The position numbers and the translations under genes are program-made. This document shows positions 26,350 to 36,235 of a DNA stretch of 64,000 nucleotides, piece by piece. The stretch covers positions 372,001-436,000 of the forward strand of contig CANNFQ010000001.1 of the NCBI GenBank assembly GCA_947503925.1, given 5' to 3'. Below the pieces are notes generated by a model that worked only from the letters and a program-made list of their open reading frames with translations, made no database searches and was not told where the DNA came from. Source of the stretch: an uncultured Paracoccaceae bacterium. GTDB taxonomy: Bacteria > Pseudomonadota > Alphaproteobacteria > Rhodobacterales > Rhodobacteraceae. The first letter of the stretch is position 1; every line of letters starts with the position of its first letter.

Positions 26350-27546
26350 ATGAAACGAATTGCAATTTTTTGCGACGGGACATGGAACCGGCATGATGCC
26401 GTCAACCCGACCAATGTTGTCCGGTTGGCACAGGCGGTCAAACATACTGCTGATGACGGGCGCAAACAGCAGGTGTTTTATGTTTTGGGCGTGGGGACGG
26501 GGCGCGGCTCTAACGTTTTTGCGCGCAAGCTTGATCGGATCGCGGGCGGTGCGCTTGGTTGGGGCCTGATTGAAAACATCGAAGATGCCTACCGATCCCT
26601 GGTATTCTGCTATGAACCGGGGGATGAGATTTACATCTTCGGTTTTTCGCGGGGCGCATACACCGCCCGGTCGCTAGCGGGCCTGTTGCGGTCTTGCGGC
26701 ATTCCGCCGCGCGAGAATGTCGGCCGTATCGGCGAGGCGATTGCCCGTTACAGATCACGCAAGCCAAACACCCATCCGGATGATCCCGAAAGCTTCCTCT
26801 TCCGCCATGGTTTTGCGCCCTACACGGCTACAAGCGAGAAGGAATGGAACTGGCGCATGAAGACCAAGCCGGGGATGTGCGTGCAGCTGGATGTGAAGTA
26901 TCTGGGGGTCTGGGACACAGTAGGGGCCTTGGGCGTGCCCGGCTATTGGATGACGGCGCCGCTCTTTAACAAGTCTCACCAATTCCATGATGCGGATTTG
27001 TCGAGCATGGTAAAATCCGCCCGGCATGCCGTGGCCATCGATGAAAAGCGCAAGACCTTCCCACCGGCCATGTGGTCCGAAAAGCTGGATGCGATGAACC
27101 GCAAAGCCATCGGTGTCGCGCCGGACGCCCCGCTTGATCCCACGACCCGCGACGCATGGCCCTACCGTCAGGAATGGTTTCCCGGTGACCACGGGTCGGT
27201 CGGCGGGGGCGGGGACAGGCAGGGCCTGTCATCCTTTACTTTCGATTGGATCGCTGAAGGCGCGCGCGCCGTGGGGCTTTCTATGCATGATCCCGCGCTC
27301 GAGAAAGTGCGCGATGTGCGCAATATCCGCGAGGCATTGATCAATAAATCAAGTGTTGGGCCGATGACGCGACTGATGCGGATGCGCGCCGTCGACAGAG
27401 ATGGGCCTGCACATGCGGTGCATGTCAGCCAGACAACACTGGATCGGGTCGCATGCGACCCCGGCTATCAACCGGGAACATTGTCGAAAGTGCTGGCCAA
27501 ATTGCAGGAACAGATCACACGCGATGATCTGCTCCCGCCTGAATAG
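26350..27546 (+). CDS. DUF2235 domain-containing alpha/beta hydrolase
   Basis: A 398-residue protein. The start IAIFCDGTWNR is typical of DUF2235, and the nucleophile elbow is GFSRGAYTAR (Ser near residue 101). DVKYLGVWDTVGALG and a late GDHGSVGGGG segment probably give the remaining triad members. Some DUF2235 enzymes are Tle1-type phospholipase effectors of type VI secretion, but no secretion or immunity genes are nearby, so this may be a housekeeping lipase-like protein. No signal peptide is seen. Confidence 0.85.
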   Translation: MKRIAIFCDGTWNRHDAVNPTNVVRLAQAVKHTADDGRKQQVFYVLGVGTGRGSNVFARKLDRIAGGALGWGLIENIEDAYRSLVFCYEPGDEIYIFGFSRGAYTARSLAGLLRSCGIPPRENVGRIGEAIARYRSRKPNTHPDDPESFLFRHGFAPYTATSEKEWNWRMKTKPGMCVQLDVKYLGVWDTVGALGVPGYWMTAPLFNKSHQFHDADLSSMVKSARHAVAIDEKRKTFPPAMWSEKLDAMNRKAIGVAPDAPLDPTTRDAWPYRQEWFPGDHGSVGGGGDRQGLSSFTFDWIAEGARAVGLSMHDPALEKVRDVRNIREALINKSSVGPMTRLMRMRAVDRDGPAHAVHVSQTTLDRVACDPGYQPGTLSKVLAKLQEQITRDDLLPPE

Positions 27547-27551
27547 CCGGT

Positions 27552-28844
27552 TTAAACGAGGGTACCGTCAGCGCTTATCCGTGTCTTGCCCCGCAGGTAA
27601 GAGTGCAAGGCAGCGGGCAGATCAACAGACCCATCCTCTTGCTGTCCGTTTTCAACAACGGCGATCAAGGCCCGACCAACCGCCAGACCAGAACCGTTCA
27701 GCGTATGCACAAATTGCGGTTTGCCGCCCTCGGCGGGCTTGTACCGCGCATTCATTCGGCGCGCCTGATAATCGCCTGCAACGGACACAGATGCGATTTC
27801 GCGATAGGTATTCTGCCCGGGCAGCCAGACTTCAATATCATGGGTCTTGCGCATACCCGCGCCTAAATCACCGGTGCAAAGGACAACCGTGCGATAGGGG
27901 ATTTCCAGCTTTTCCAGCACCGCCTCTGCGCATTTCGTCATGCGTTGATGTTCGGCATCACTGTGCTCCGGCGCGGTGACACTGACCATCTCGACCTTTT
28001 CGAACTGGTGCTGGCGTAACATGCCTGAGGTATCACGGCCCGCTGATCCGGCCTCAGACCGGAAACACTGGGTGTGGGCGACATAGCGGCGGGGCAGATA
28101 GCTTTCTTCAATTGTCAGCCCGTTGACGATATTGGTCAGCGTCACTTCTGCCGTGGGGATCAGCCACCAGCCATTGGTGGTTTGATAGCTGTCTTCGCCA
28201 AATTTCGGCAACTGGCCGGTGCCATACATCATTTCTTCGCGCACCAGCACAGGCGTGATCGTTTCGGTCAGCCCGTGTTCCTCGACATGCAGATCAAGCA
28301 TGAATTGCGCTAGGGCGCGATGCAGGCGGGCGACAGCGCCAGACAGCAGAACAAAGCGGCTACCAGATAGTTTCGCCGCCGTTTCAAAATCCATGCCGGG
28401 GCGAATGCCCGGGATGTCGTAATGTTCCAGCGGATCAAAGCTGAAATTCGGCAGATTGCCATGGCGATGGATTTCGACATTGTCGTCTTCATCATTACCA
28501 GCGGGCACATCATCGGCGGGCAGGTTGGGGACGCCCATCAGCAAATCAGTCAGCCGGGCATCTTCGGCCTTGGCTTCTTCATTCAGGGCCGCGATCTGTG
28601 CCTTCTTTTCGGCAACCAGTCCACGCAGCCGCTCAAATTCGGCCTCATCACCGCGGCCTTTGGCGGCACCCACTTCCTTGGCGGCCTTGTTCGCCTCTGC
28701 CTGCGCGGTTTCAGCAGCCAAAATTTTGGCCCGCCGTGCCTCGTCCAGTGCCAGTATTTCGGACGACATTGCATCAATCCCACGGCGAGACAGGGCTGCA
28801 TCAAATGCAGCAGGGTTGTCGCGGATGGTACGGATATCATGCAT
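27552..28844 (-). CDS. serS: Serine-tRNA ligase
   Basis: A 430-residue class II aminoacyl-tRNA synthetase. The N-terminal coiled-coil arm that contacts the long variable arm of tRNA-Ser is visible at about residues 30-110 (Ala, Glu and Lys rich). Motif 2 appears as [17 protein letters not shown], and motif 3 as [17 protein letters not shown] near the C-terminus. Length is normal. Its stop is 5 bp from the end of the convergent DUF2235 gene, and no terminator is obvious between them. Confidence 0.96.
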   Translation of the reverse strand: MHDIRTIRDNPAAFDAALSRRGIDAMSSEILALDEARRAKILAAETAQAEANKAAKEVGAAKGRGDEAEFERLRGLVAEKKAQIAALNEEAKAEDARLTDLLMGVPNLPADDVPAGNDEDDNVEIHRHGNLPNFSFDPLEHYDIPGIRPGMDFETAAKLSGSRFVLLSGAVARLHRALAQFMLDLHVEEHGLTETITPVLVREEMMYGTGQLPKFGEDSYQTTNGWWLIPTAEVTLTNIVNGLTIEESYLPRRYVAHTQCFRSEAGSAGRDTSGMLRQHQFEKVEMVSVTAPEHSDAEHQRMTKCAEAVLEKLEIPYRTVVLCTGDLGAGMRKTHDIEVWLPGQNTYREIASVSVAGDYQARRMNARYKPAEGGKPQFVHTLNGSGLAVGRALIAVVENGQQEDGSVDLPAALHSYLRGKTRISADGTLV

Positions 28845-29050
28845 GGGTCCGATCCTTTTCGTGTTTCAGTTGGCGTTCATATGCCCGATTGCGCGGGCTT
28901 AGTGAACTGTAATTTGCGTGGCGGGTTTGAAAGCTGCTGTGACCACCAAAGAACGGATGGATAAAATAAAGTTCACATTTTGTTCTAAATCATACTTTTT
29001 GTAAACGCCTGCCTTCTAAAACCGGCCCCAGCGACCAGAAGGAGCGTTAG

Positions 29051-29983
29051 GTGCTTAAAAAACTGTTACCGAACCCGTATGTTTCAGCCGTAGTAATTGC
29101 ATGTCTGTTTCTTGCAGACCCATCTGCGGCACAGGATCAGTCACTTGGTGGTTTTGAAGGATATGCCAGCAGTTTTTCCAATGATTTCATCGGCGACGGG
29201 CATGATCGGTGGCGCAGCGCATCTTATCAAGGTTCGCTTTTCTATGGGCTCGCCGGCAGCAATGTCGCCGACCGGCTGGAAGTTCGCGCAAGAGCAGAGA
29301 TTGTATCGCCCTGGACGCGGGCGAAACAACCGGGCGTCGACAGGCCTTATGTGACGGCCATGGGGATCGGGCTTTACGGGCATCGGCAATTTGGCGGGCT
29401 GCAGACAAGCGCCGGGGCAGAGGTGCTGCACGTCGGCAGTGACACACCATTGGCGGATTTACAGGCGGCTGCGCATAGCAGTCTGGACCTCGAAAACAGT
29501 TTCGAACTGGGCGGCGAAGAACAGGAAGTCGCAGAGAGTGAGGTTGTTTTTGGGTTTTCAACGGAAATCGCCTATCAACTGATGCTGGGTGATAATGCGG
29601 CAATCAGGCCGTTTGTCCTGTTGTCTGGCGGGGCAGAACAGGTTGGCACGGTGGGGGCCGATTTCCTGATCGGGGATATCGCCTCGCAGGATATCTGGGC
29701 GCGCGATGTCACCACTGGCCGGCTAACGTCGCCATATGCGGATCAGGCCGAAGGGATCAGCTTTATCGCCGGATGGGACACGAGCATGGTCGAATCGTCA
29801 TACCTCATCTCTGACGCCAGTAGCGCGGTCTTGCTGCCGGAGCGCAGCAGGGTCCGGGCGGGTGTGCAGTTTAATGGCCCGATGGGCGATATCTTCTTCG
29901 GGCAGGCATGGCTGTCAGAAGAATTTGAAGGCCAAGTCGAAGGGCAGCAGGTCGGCATGCTGTCGATCTCCTTCATTTTCTAA
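29051..29983 (+). CDS. LpxR-family lipid A 3'-O-deacylase-like outer membrane protein
   Basis: A 310-residue exported protein. The signal peptide ends at PSAAQ (about residue 28), and the remainder alternates as a beta-barrel and ends in Phe (SISFIF), a typical outer-membrane C-terminus. Motifs such as YASSFSNDFIGDGHDRWRSASY and ALPYLYGHRQ-like YGHRQFGGLQ place it in DUF2219/LpxR, enzymes that remove the 3'-acyloxyacyl chain of lipid A. GTG start with AAGGAG upstream. The 205-bp gap upstream, shared with serS, is AT-rich and likely holds both promoters. Confidence 0.75.
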   Translation: MLKKLLPNPYVSAVVIACLFLADPSAAQDQSLGGFEGYASSFSNDFIGDGHDRWRSASYQGSLFYGLAGSNVADRLEVRARAEIVSPWTRAKQPGVDRPYVTAMGIGLYGHRQFGGLQTSAGAEVLHVGSDTPLADLQAAAHSSLDLENSFELGGEEQEVAESEVVFGFSTEIAYQLMLGDNAAIRPFVLLSGGAEQVGTVGADFLIGDIASQDIWARDVTTGRLTSPYADQAEGISFIAGWDTSMVESSYLISDASSAVLLPERSRVRAGVQFNGPMGDIFFGQAWLSEEFEGQVEGQQVGMLSISFIF

Positions 29984-30209
29984 AGAACAACGCAAGACGG
30001 CCTCTGAAAGTATGCCGTTCTGAGCAGCAATAGCTGCGACATCAGACGTCCGCACTGGGCCGGATTTCTCCAGCGGCGGTGCTGGTCAGCTCAGCGCTTG
30101 CTTTCCGTCTCTTCCCCCCCCATATCAGGCCAAACCGTGTTGCCATCTGGCTGACCAAACCATAATGTGCCGCGACTTCGCGCTGCCGCTGACCGACAAG
30201 GGATAGAGA

Positions 30210-30491
30210 ATGAGACCTGCCGACCTGATTTTGCTACTTGTGATCTTTGGGATCATGTATTTCCTGCTGATCCGCCCCCAACAAAAGAAGCTCAAGGAAC
30301 ATCAGGCGCTGCTGGCCGCTTTGCGGCGCGGCGATCAGGTAGTCACCCAAGGCGGCATGATTGGCAAGATCGTCAAGGTCAAGGATGACACGAATGAAGT
30401 CGAAGTTGAGATCGCAAAAGGGGTCAATGTCCGCGTGGTGAAATCCACCATCACGACCGTGATGAACAAGACCGAACCAGCGAAATCCTGA
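30210..30491 (+). CDS. yajC: Preprotein translocase subunit YajC
   Basis: A 93-residue YajC. A single transmembrane helix (LILLLVIFGIMYFLLIR, about residues 5-21) is followed by the conserved RPQQKKLKEHQALLAAL region and a beta-rich cytoplasmic domain with GGMIGKIVKVKDD. It accompanies SecDF in the Sec translocon. It starts the long plus-strand run yajC-secD-secF-Mth938-ccmABCD-ccmG. The 226 bp upstream (29984-30209) hold no gene that I can see and presumably contain the operon promoter. Confidence 0.95.
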   Translation: MRPADLILLLVIFGIMYFLLIRPQQKKLKEHQALLAALRRGDQVVTQGGMIGKIVKVKDDTNEVEVEIAKGVNVRVVKSTITTVMNKTEPAKS

Positions 30492-30495
30492 ACTG

Positions 30496-32169
30496 ATGCT
30501 CAATATCTCTTTCGCCAAGCAGTTGATGATCTGGCTGACGGTCATCGTCGGCCTGACATTGGCAATGCCCAACGGGTTCTATGGCCGGGTCGAGGCGCAT
30601 AACGACGCGATCACCAATCCCGAAGCCTTGCTTGCAGCTGGTGCGACACCCATCGAAGTGGACGAGATGGCGGCGGGTTGGCCCAGCTTCCTGCCCTCCA
30701 ATCTTGTCAATCTGGGTCTTGATCTGCGCGGTGGCGCTCATTTGCTGGTGGAGGTGCAGGTCGAGGATGTGCATGCCTCATTTCTTGAAGGGTTCTGGCC
30801 GCAGGTGCGCGACGTCTTGGCAGCGGAACGGGACACAGTGGGCTTTGTGACCCGTGAAGACGGCCCCGACACTGAATTGCGTGTGCGGATTTCACAAACC
30901 ACCGGGGCCGCAAGAGCCATGGAGCTCGTACGCGGGCTTGGACGCCCGGTCACCACATTCACAGGGGCGGCCGCCAGCAATATTGATGTGCGGATCGATG
31001 GGCCGATCCTGACCATCACAATTAGCGAAGCCGAAATGCTGGCCATGAACGAACGCACCATGGCGCAGTCGTTGGAAATCATCCGGCGGCGGATTGACGA
31101 GGTCGGCACACGCGAACCTACGATCCAGCGGCAAGGGGTCGAGCGGATTTTGGTCCAGGTCCCCGGTGTCGGCTCTGCAGATGAAATTATTCAGCTTCTC
31201 GGAACAACGGCGCAGCTGACCTTCAACCCCGTCGTTGGGTCGGCAGCGGATGCCGATCAATCGCCCCGCAGCGGCAATATTATCTATCCGTTAGTCGATA
31301 ATCCAGGGTCATTCCTGATTGTAGAACGGCGCCCTGTGGTGACCGGCGAAGACCTTGAAAACGCCCAGCTCGATTTTGACCAGAACGGACGCCCTGCGGT
31401 GGCTTTCCGGTTCAACACCTCTGCAGCACGAAAATTCGGCGATTATACTTTGGAAAACATCGGGTCGCCCTTTGCCATTGTGCTGGATAGCGAAATCATC
31501 TCTGCCCCTACAATCCAAAGCCATATCCCCGGCGGGTCCGGTATCATCACCGGTAACTTCACCGTGGAAGAGGCGACAAACCTGGCCGTTCTGCTGCGAT
31601 CTGGTGCGCTTCCTGCAGAACTGACCTTCCTCGAAGAACGCACAATCGGTCCCGAACTGGGGCAGGACAGTATCGATGCGGGGAAGATCGCCTGCATCGT
31701 CGCGGCTATCGCCATTCTGATTTACATGCTGCTCAGCTACGGTCTGTTCGGCCTGTTCGCCAACATCGCCCTGATCCTGAATGTCGGCATGATCTTTGGC
31801 CTGCTCAGCCTTGTGGGTGCGACGCTGACCCTACCCGGGATTGCCGGGATCGTGTTGACCATCGGTATGGCTGTGGACGCCAATGTGATCGTCTTTGAAC
31901 GTATCCGGGAAGAGTTGAAAACAGCCAAGGGGCCTGCAAGGGCGATTGAGTTGGGCTATGAAAAGGCGCTGTCATCCATCATCGACGCCAATATCACGAC
32001 CTTCATCACCGCGCTGATCCTGTTCTTTGCAGGATCTGGCCCAGTCAGCGGTTTTGCCGTGACCCTGATTTTCGGCATCGCCACATCCGTGTTCACAGCG
32101 ATTTTCGTGACCCGCTCGCTGATCGCGATCTGGTTCGCGCGCGCCCGTCCCAAGACAATCGAGGTTTGA
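30496..32169 (+). CDS. secD: Protein translocase subunit SecD
   Basis: A 557-residue SecD with a first transmembrane helix near residues 8-26 and a large periplasmic domain. The P1 motif LGLDLRGGAHLLVEV lies near residue 74, and five C-terminal helices include GIVLTIGMAVDANVIVFERIREEL. SecD and SecF use the proton gradient to complete protein export. It begins 4 bp after yajC and ends 1 bp before secF. Confidence 0.96.
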   Translation: MLNISFAKQLMIWLTVIVGLTLAMPNGFYGRVEAHNDAITNPEALLAAGATPIEVDEMAAGWPSFLPSNLVNLGLDLRGGAHLLVEVQVEDVHASFLEGFWPQVRDVLAAERDTVGFVTREDGPDTELRVRISQTTGAARAMELVRGLGRPVTTFTGAAASNIDVRIDGPILTITISEAEMLAMNERTMAQSLEIIRRRIDEVGTREPTIQRQGVERILVQVPGVGSADEIIQLLGTTAQLTFNPVVGSAADADQSPRSGNIIYPLVDNPGSFLIVERRPVVTGEDLENAQLDFDQNGRPAVAFRFNTSAARKFGDYTLENIGSPFAIVLDSEIISAPTIQSHIPGGSGIITGNFTVEEATNLAVLLRSGALPAELTFLEERTIGPELGQDSIDAGKIACIVAAIAILIYMLLSYGLFGLFANIALILNVGMIFGLLSLVGATLTLPGIAGIVLTIGMAVDANVIVFERIREELKTAKGPARAIELGYEKALSSIIDANITTFITALILFFAGSGPVSGFAVTLIFGIATSVFTAIFVTRSLIAIWFARARPKTIEV

Positions 32170-32170
32170 C

Positions 32171-33139
32171 ATGCGCCTGAGACTGGTTCGCCAAGGCACC
32201 AAGATCGACTTTTTCCAGCGCGCGCGCCTGTGGCTGGGGATTTCGCTGGTGATGATGATCATCGCCTTTGGGTCTTTCCTGATCCAGGGGCTGAATTTCG
32301 GTATCGATTTTCAGGGGGGGACAAGCATCCGGACCCAGTCCGAACAGCCCGTTGATGTGGCGGCCTACCGCGCTGCGCTGGAGCCGCTGGAACTTGGTGA
32401 TGTGTCGATCACCGAAGTTTTCGATCCGAATTTCGAAGAAGATCAGCATGTCGCCATGGTCCGCATTCAGGCGCAGGAAGGCGATGAACGGATCGCGTCA
32501 GATACTATTCAATCCATCCAAACGGCATTGCAAACGATTGACCCCGGCATGACATTCCCGTCAGTGGAATCCGTCGGTCCAAAAGTGTCGGGCGAGTTGA
32601 TCCAGACGGCGGCTATCGCTGTTGCGCTCGCCGTGCTGGCCATCTTGGCCTATATCTGGCTGCGCTTCGAATGGCAGTTTGCAGTGGGCGCCGTGCTGGC
32701 CCTGACCCATGACGTGATCCTGACAATCGGTATCTTTTCGGAACTGCAGATCAAGTTCGATCTGGCCATTATCGCGGCCTTGCTGACCATCGTGGGCTAT
32801 TCGATCAATGACACCGTGATCGTGTTTGACCGGGTCCGTGAAAATCTGCGGAAATACAAGAAAATGGACCTCAAGGAGGTGCTGAACCTGTCGATCAACG
32901 AAACCCTGTCGCGCACGATCATGACCTCGGTCACAACCCTGCTTGCCTTGGTGTCGCTCTTTGTGCTGGGCGGTGACGTGATCCGGGGCTTTGTATTCGC
33001 GATGATCTGGGGCGTGCTGATCGGGACATATAGCTCAATCTTTGTGGCCTCGGCGATCCTGCTGGTCTTGGGTGTGAAGCGTGACTGGTCCAAAAAGGAC
33101 CCATCGGCAGGCACCCGCTACGGCCATATTGACACTTAG
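32171..33139 (+). CDS. secF: Protein translocase subunit SecF
   Basis: A 322-residue SecF with six predicted membrane helices and a short periplasmic domain. Characteristic motifs are GIDFQGGTSIRTQ near residue 42 and VGYSINDTVIVFDRVRENLRKYK in the C-terminal half. Partner of SecD; the two genes are separated by a single base. The gene is followed after 12 bp by the Mth938-like gene, so the operon continues into the ccm genes. Confidence 0.96.
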   Translation: MRLRLVRQGTKIDFFQRARLWLGISLVMMIIAFGSFLIQGLNFGIDFQGGTSIRTQSEQPVDVAAYRAALEPLELGDVSITEVFDPNFEEDQHVAMVRIQAQEGDERIASDTIQSIQTALQTIDPGMTFPSVESVGPKVSGELIQTAAIAVALAVLAILAYIWLRFEWQFAVGAVLALTHDVILTIGIFSELQIKFDLAIIAALLTIVGYSINDTVIVFDRVRENLRKYKKMDLKEVLNLSINETLSRTIMTSVTTLLALVSLFVLGGDVIRGFVFAMIWGVLIGTYSSIFVASAILLVLGVKRDWSKKDPSAGTRYGHIDT

Positions 33140-33151
33140 CAAGGGCAGCTC

Positions 33152-33505
33152 ATGCGCCTGAATGAGATTGACTACGACGACAGCATGCCAATCGACGGCT
33201 ACGGCCCCGGTTTCTTTCGTGTGGGCGGTACGCGGATCGACGGACCAATTGCCGTTTTCCCGACCGGCGTGAAAACCTGGGGCGGCTTTGCCGATACCGA
33301 AACGATCATGGCACAGGCCGACAAGATCGATGTGGTCTTTATTGGCACAGGTGCCGAGATCAGCCATTTGCCCGCCGCGTTTCGTGATGTGTTTGATGCG
33401 GCTGGTATCGGGGTTGAGCCGATGGCATCGCCTGCCGCTTGCCGCACCTACAATGTGCTTTTGTCAGAGGGGCGGCGCGTGGCAGTGGCCCTTATCCCGG
33501 TTTAG
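33152..33505 (+). CDS. Mth938-like domain-containing protein (DUF498)
   Basis: A 117-residue protein of the Mth938/DUF498 (NDUFAF3-like) family. Motifs are [36 protein letters not shown] and [27 protein letters not shown]. Eukaryotic NDUFAF3 assists complex I assembly, whereas the bacterial role is unsettled. It lies between secF and ccmA, only 1 bp from ccmA, so it is very probably co-transcribed with both. Confidence 0.9.
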   Translation: MRLNEIDYDDSMPIDGYGPGFFRVGGTRIDGPIAVFPTGVKTWGGFADTETIMAQADKIDVVFIGTGAEISHLPAAFRDVFDAAGIGVEPMASPAACRTYNVLLSEGRRVAVALIPV

Positions 33506-33506
33506 C

Positions 33507-34133
33507 ATGCTGCGGGTGACCGGCCTGTCATGTGTGCGGGGCGGGGTGCCTGTACTCAGCGATATCAGCTTTGTGGTTGCACCGGGCGAGGTGTTGATCC
33601 TGCGAGGGCCCAACGGGATTGGCAAGACCACATTGCTGCGCACATTGGCCGGTTTGCAACCTGCCTTGTCAGGTGAGATCGGCCATCCCGAAGATCAGGG
33701 TGCCTATACCAGCCATGCCGATGGGATCAAGGCGGCGCTGACAGTGACAGAAAATCTGTCATTCTGGGCCGATGTCCATGGGGTCACGCGGGTGTCATCC
33801 ATCCTACAAGAGGCCTTGCTGGCGTTTGACCTGGCCGATCTGCGCGACCGTTTGGGCGGCACCTTGTCAGCCGGGCAAAAACGGCGGCTTGGCCTGGCCC
33901 GCCTTGCGGTAATCGGGCGCAAGGTCCTGTTTCTGGATGAACCGACCGTGTCGCTCGACCGATTCTCGGTTAAACTTTTTGCTGACTGGCTGCGGGACCA
34001 GCATCTTGCGCAGGGGGGCTGCGCTGTCATCGCAACCCATATCGATCTTGGATTAGAAGCGCCGGAGCTGGACCTGACCCCGTTCAAATCAGCCCTCGAT
34101 GCCAGCGGCGGCAGTGATGAGGCTTTCTTATGA
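33507..34133 (+). CDS. ccmA: Heme ABC exporter ATP-binding protein CcmA
   Basis: A 208-residue ATPase. Walker [17 protein letters not shown] lies near residue 33, signature region [16 protein letters not shown] near residue 118, and Walker [14 protein letters not shown] follows. CcmA with CcmB and CcmC releases holo-CcmE during c-type cytochrome maturation. The ATG at 33507 fits the family N-terminus; a longer upstream reading overlaps the Mth938-like gene and is rejected. It overlaps ccmB by 4 bp. Confidence 0.95.
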   Translation: MLRVTGLSCVRGGVPVLSDISFVVAPGEVLILRGPNGIGKTTLLRTLAGLQPALSGEIGHPEDQGAYTSHADGIKAALTVTENLSFWADVHGVTRVSSILQEALLAFDLADLRDRLGGTLSAGQKRRLGLARLAVIGRKVLFLDEPTVSLDRFSVKLFADWLRDQHLAQGGCAVIATHIDLGLEAPELDLTPFKSALDASGGSDEAFL

Positions 34134-34786
34134 TTGCGCTCCTGCTTCGGGATTTGCGGCTTGCGGTCCGGGCGGGGGGTGGCTTTGGGCTTGGGCTGGC
34201 GTTCTTTCTTATCGTCGTCGTGTTGGTCCCGTTTGGGGTGGGGCCGGAAACGGAATTGCTCAGCCGGATCGCGCCGGGCATCCTTTGGGTCGCGTCATTG
34301 CTGGCGGCCCTTTTGTCACTGGACCGGATATTCGCCCTTGATTTCGAGGATGGGTCGCTTGCATTGCTGGCCACCTCGCCCTTGCCCATGGAAGGGGTGG
34401 CACTGATCAAGGCGACCGCCCATTGGATTACGACCGGTCTACCACTGACCATCGCGGCCCCGATCCTTGGCTTCCTGCTCAGCCTCGCGCCGGAGGCTTA
34501 CGTATATCTGCTGGTTTCGCTCCTGCTTGGCACACCGGCCCTGTCAATGATCGGCACATTTGGGGCCGCGCTGACGGTTGGGTTACGGCGCGGTGGCCTT
34601 CTTCTATCGCTGCTCGTCCTGCCGCTCTATGTCCCGACCCTGATCTTCGGGGCAGAGGCGGTGCGGCGAGGTGCAGATGGTTTGGACCCAACGGGCGCAT
34701 TGATGCTGCTTGGTGGGATCACAGCGGGCACAGTTGCCCTGCTGCCTTTTGCCACTGCGGCTGTCTTACGCATCAATCTGCGGTGA
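34130..34786 (+). CDS. ccmB: Heme exporter protein CcmB
   Basis: A 218-residue protein with six predicted membrane helices, the permease-like partner of CcmA. A conserved region reads [33 protein letters not shown]. The start is the ATG overlapping the ccmA stop. Forty-two bp separate it from ccmC, a little more than elsewhere in the operon. Confidence 0.94.
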   Translation: MIALLLRDLRLAVRAGGGFGLGLAFFLIVVVLVPFGVGPETELLSRIAPGILWVASLLAALLSLDRIFALDFEDGSLALLATSPLPMEGVALIKATAHWITTGLPLTIAAPILGFLLSLAPEAYVYLLVSLLLGTPALSMIGTFGAALTVGLRRGGLLLSLLVLPLYVPTLIFGAEAVRRGADGLDPTGALMLLGGITAGTVALLPFATAAVLRINLR

Positions 34787-34828
34787 TCGGGGATTGAGGG
34801 TGGTGAACCGGCGGGATAGATAAACACA

Positions 34829-35557
34829 ATGTCGATCTGGGAATATGCAAATCCAACGAAATTCATGGGCTGGACCGCGCCGGTTATGCGTGCGGCATTC
34901 TGGCTGGCCGGGCTATGCCTTGCTGTTGGGTTGATCTGGGGGTTCTTCTTTACGCCCGATGATTTCCGGCAGGGATCAACGGTCAAGATCATCTATCTGC
35001 ATGTGCCTGCGGCCCTGATGGCGATCAACGCGTGGATCATGATGCTGGCAGCCTCGCTGATCTGGGTGGTGCGGCGGCACCATGTCTCTGCGCTGGCTGC
35101 CCGGGCCGCGGCACCTGTTGGGTTGGTGATGACGCTGATTGCCCTTTTCACAGGGGGCATCTGGGGACAGCCGATGTGGGGGACGTATTGGGCCTGGGAC
35201 CCGCGGCTGACATCATTCCTGATCCTGTTTCTGTTTTATCTGGGCTACATCGCCCTATGGGAAGCGATCGAAGACCCCGATACCGCAGCTGACCTGACCA
35301 GCGTGCTCTGTATGATCGGATCGGTCTTTGCGATCCTATCACGCTATGCGGTGAACTTCTGGAACCAAGGGCTGCATCAGGGCGCGTCCCTGTCGCTGGA
35401 CAAAGAAGAAAACGTAGCAGATGTGTTTTGGATTCCGCTACTGGTTTGCATTTCGGGTTTCGTCCTCCTCTTTATCGCGCTGGTTTTGATGCGCACCCGC
35501 ACCGAAATTCGCGCCCGCCGGATGCGGGCGCTGCAAGCGAGGGCGCAACGTGCCTGA
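34829..35557 (+). CDS. ccmC: Heme ABC transporter permease CcmC
   Basis: A 242-residue membrane protein with six helices. It has the tryptophan-rich heme-handling motif WGTYWAWDPRLTSFLIL (the WWD domain) near residues 119-135. Histidine ligands are expected in IIYLHVPAAL before it and in WNQGLHQGASLSL after it. CcmC loads heme onto CcmE. Its end overlaps ccmD by 8 nt. Confidence 0.95.
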   Translation: MSIWEYANPTKFMGWTAPVMRAAFWLAGLCLAVGLIWGFFFTPDDFRQGSTVKIIYLHVPAALMAINAWIMMLAASLIWVVRRHHVSALAARAAAPVGLVMTLIALFTGGIWGQPMWGTYWAWDPRLTSFLILFLFYLGYIALWEAIEDPDTAADLTSVLCMIGSVFAILSRYAVNFWNQGLHQGASLSLDKEENVADVFWIPLLVCISGFVLLFIALVLMRTRTEIRARRMRALQARAQRA

Positions 35558-35693
35558 TCTTGGGAAATACGCGGTTGAAGTGCTGGCGGCCTATGGGGTC
35601 AGCCTGTTTCTCTTAGGGGCGATTGTGATCTTCAGTGTGCGGCGATCGCGGCGGATCAAGGCGCAATTGGCGAAAGTGGAAAACCATGGCTAA
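35550..35693 (+). CDS. ccmD: Heme exporter protein CcmD
   Basis: A 47-residue small membrane protein. The N-terminus reads PDLGKYAVEVLAAYG, followed by one transmembrane helix (VSLFLLGAIVIFSV, about residues 17-30) and a basic tail RRSRRIKAQLAKVE. This is the usual CcmD layout, and it stabilises the CcmABC complex. The start is GTG at 35550, 8 nt inside ccmC. The stop lies 8 nt inside ccmG. Such tight overlaps on both sides support translation. Confidence 0.88.
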   Translation: MPDLGKYAVEVLAAYGVSLFLLGAIVIFSVRRSRRIKAQLAKVENHG

Positions 35694-36222
35694 GATCTCT
35701 CCCCTCGTGATCCTGCCACCCGCGATCTTTGCGGCACTGGCCGGGCTATTCGTTGCTGGCATGATGCGAGATAACCCCGATGAACTGCCATCGACTTTTG
35801 TGGGCCAACAAGCCCCATCCGTGCCAACCGAGGCGGTCCAAGGCACAGCGCAACTGACAGATGCCGACCTGCGGGCGGGCGACATCACCATCGTGAATTT
35901 CTGGGCCAGTTGGTGCCCACCTTGCCGCGCTGAGCATCCCAACTTGTTGGATCTTGAGGCACAGGGCTACCGGCTCGCAGGCATCAATTTCCGCGATACG
36001 CAGGATCAGGCGTCCAGCTATCTGACCGATTATGACGACCCGTTCTTTGCCACCGGATTTGATTTAAGGGGCAGGGTGGCCATCGACTGGGGCGTGACCG
36101 CCCCGCCCGAGACATTCATCGTGGATGGGGACGGAACCGTGTTGTTTCGCTACGTGGGGCCGCTGGTCGGGTCGGACTACGAGCAGCGGTTTTTGCCGGA
36201 ACTGGCGAAAGCGGCCGAGTAG
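35686..36222 (+). CDS. ccmG: Thiol:disulfide interchange protein CcmG (DsbE family)
   Basis: A 178-residue membrane-anchored thioredoxin. An N-terminal helix (LVILPPAIFAALAGLFVAGMM) precedes a periplasmic thioredoxin fold with active site FWASWCPPCRAEHP and a cis-Pro region TAPPETFIVD. It keeps apocytochrome c cysteines reduced for heme ligation. The ATG at 35686 overlaps the ccmD stop; an in-frame ATG at 35635 lies inside ccmD and is rejected. Last gene of the ccm run. Confidence 0.95.
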   Translation: MAKISPLVILPPAIFAALAGLFVAGMMRDNPDELPSTFVGQQAPSVPTEAVQGTAQLTDADLRAGDITIVNFWASWCPPCRAEHPNLLDLEAQGYRLAGINFRDTQDQASSYLTDYDDPFFATGFDLRGRVAIDWGVTAPPETFIVDGDGTVLFRYVGPLVGSDYEQRFLPELAKAAE

Positions 36223-36235
36223 GGGGAGTTGCCCA

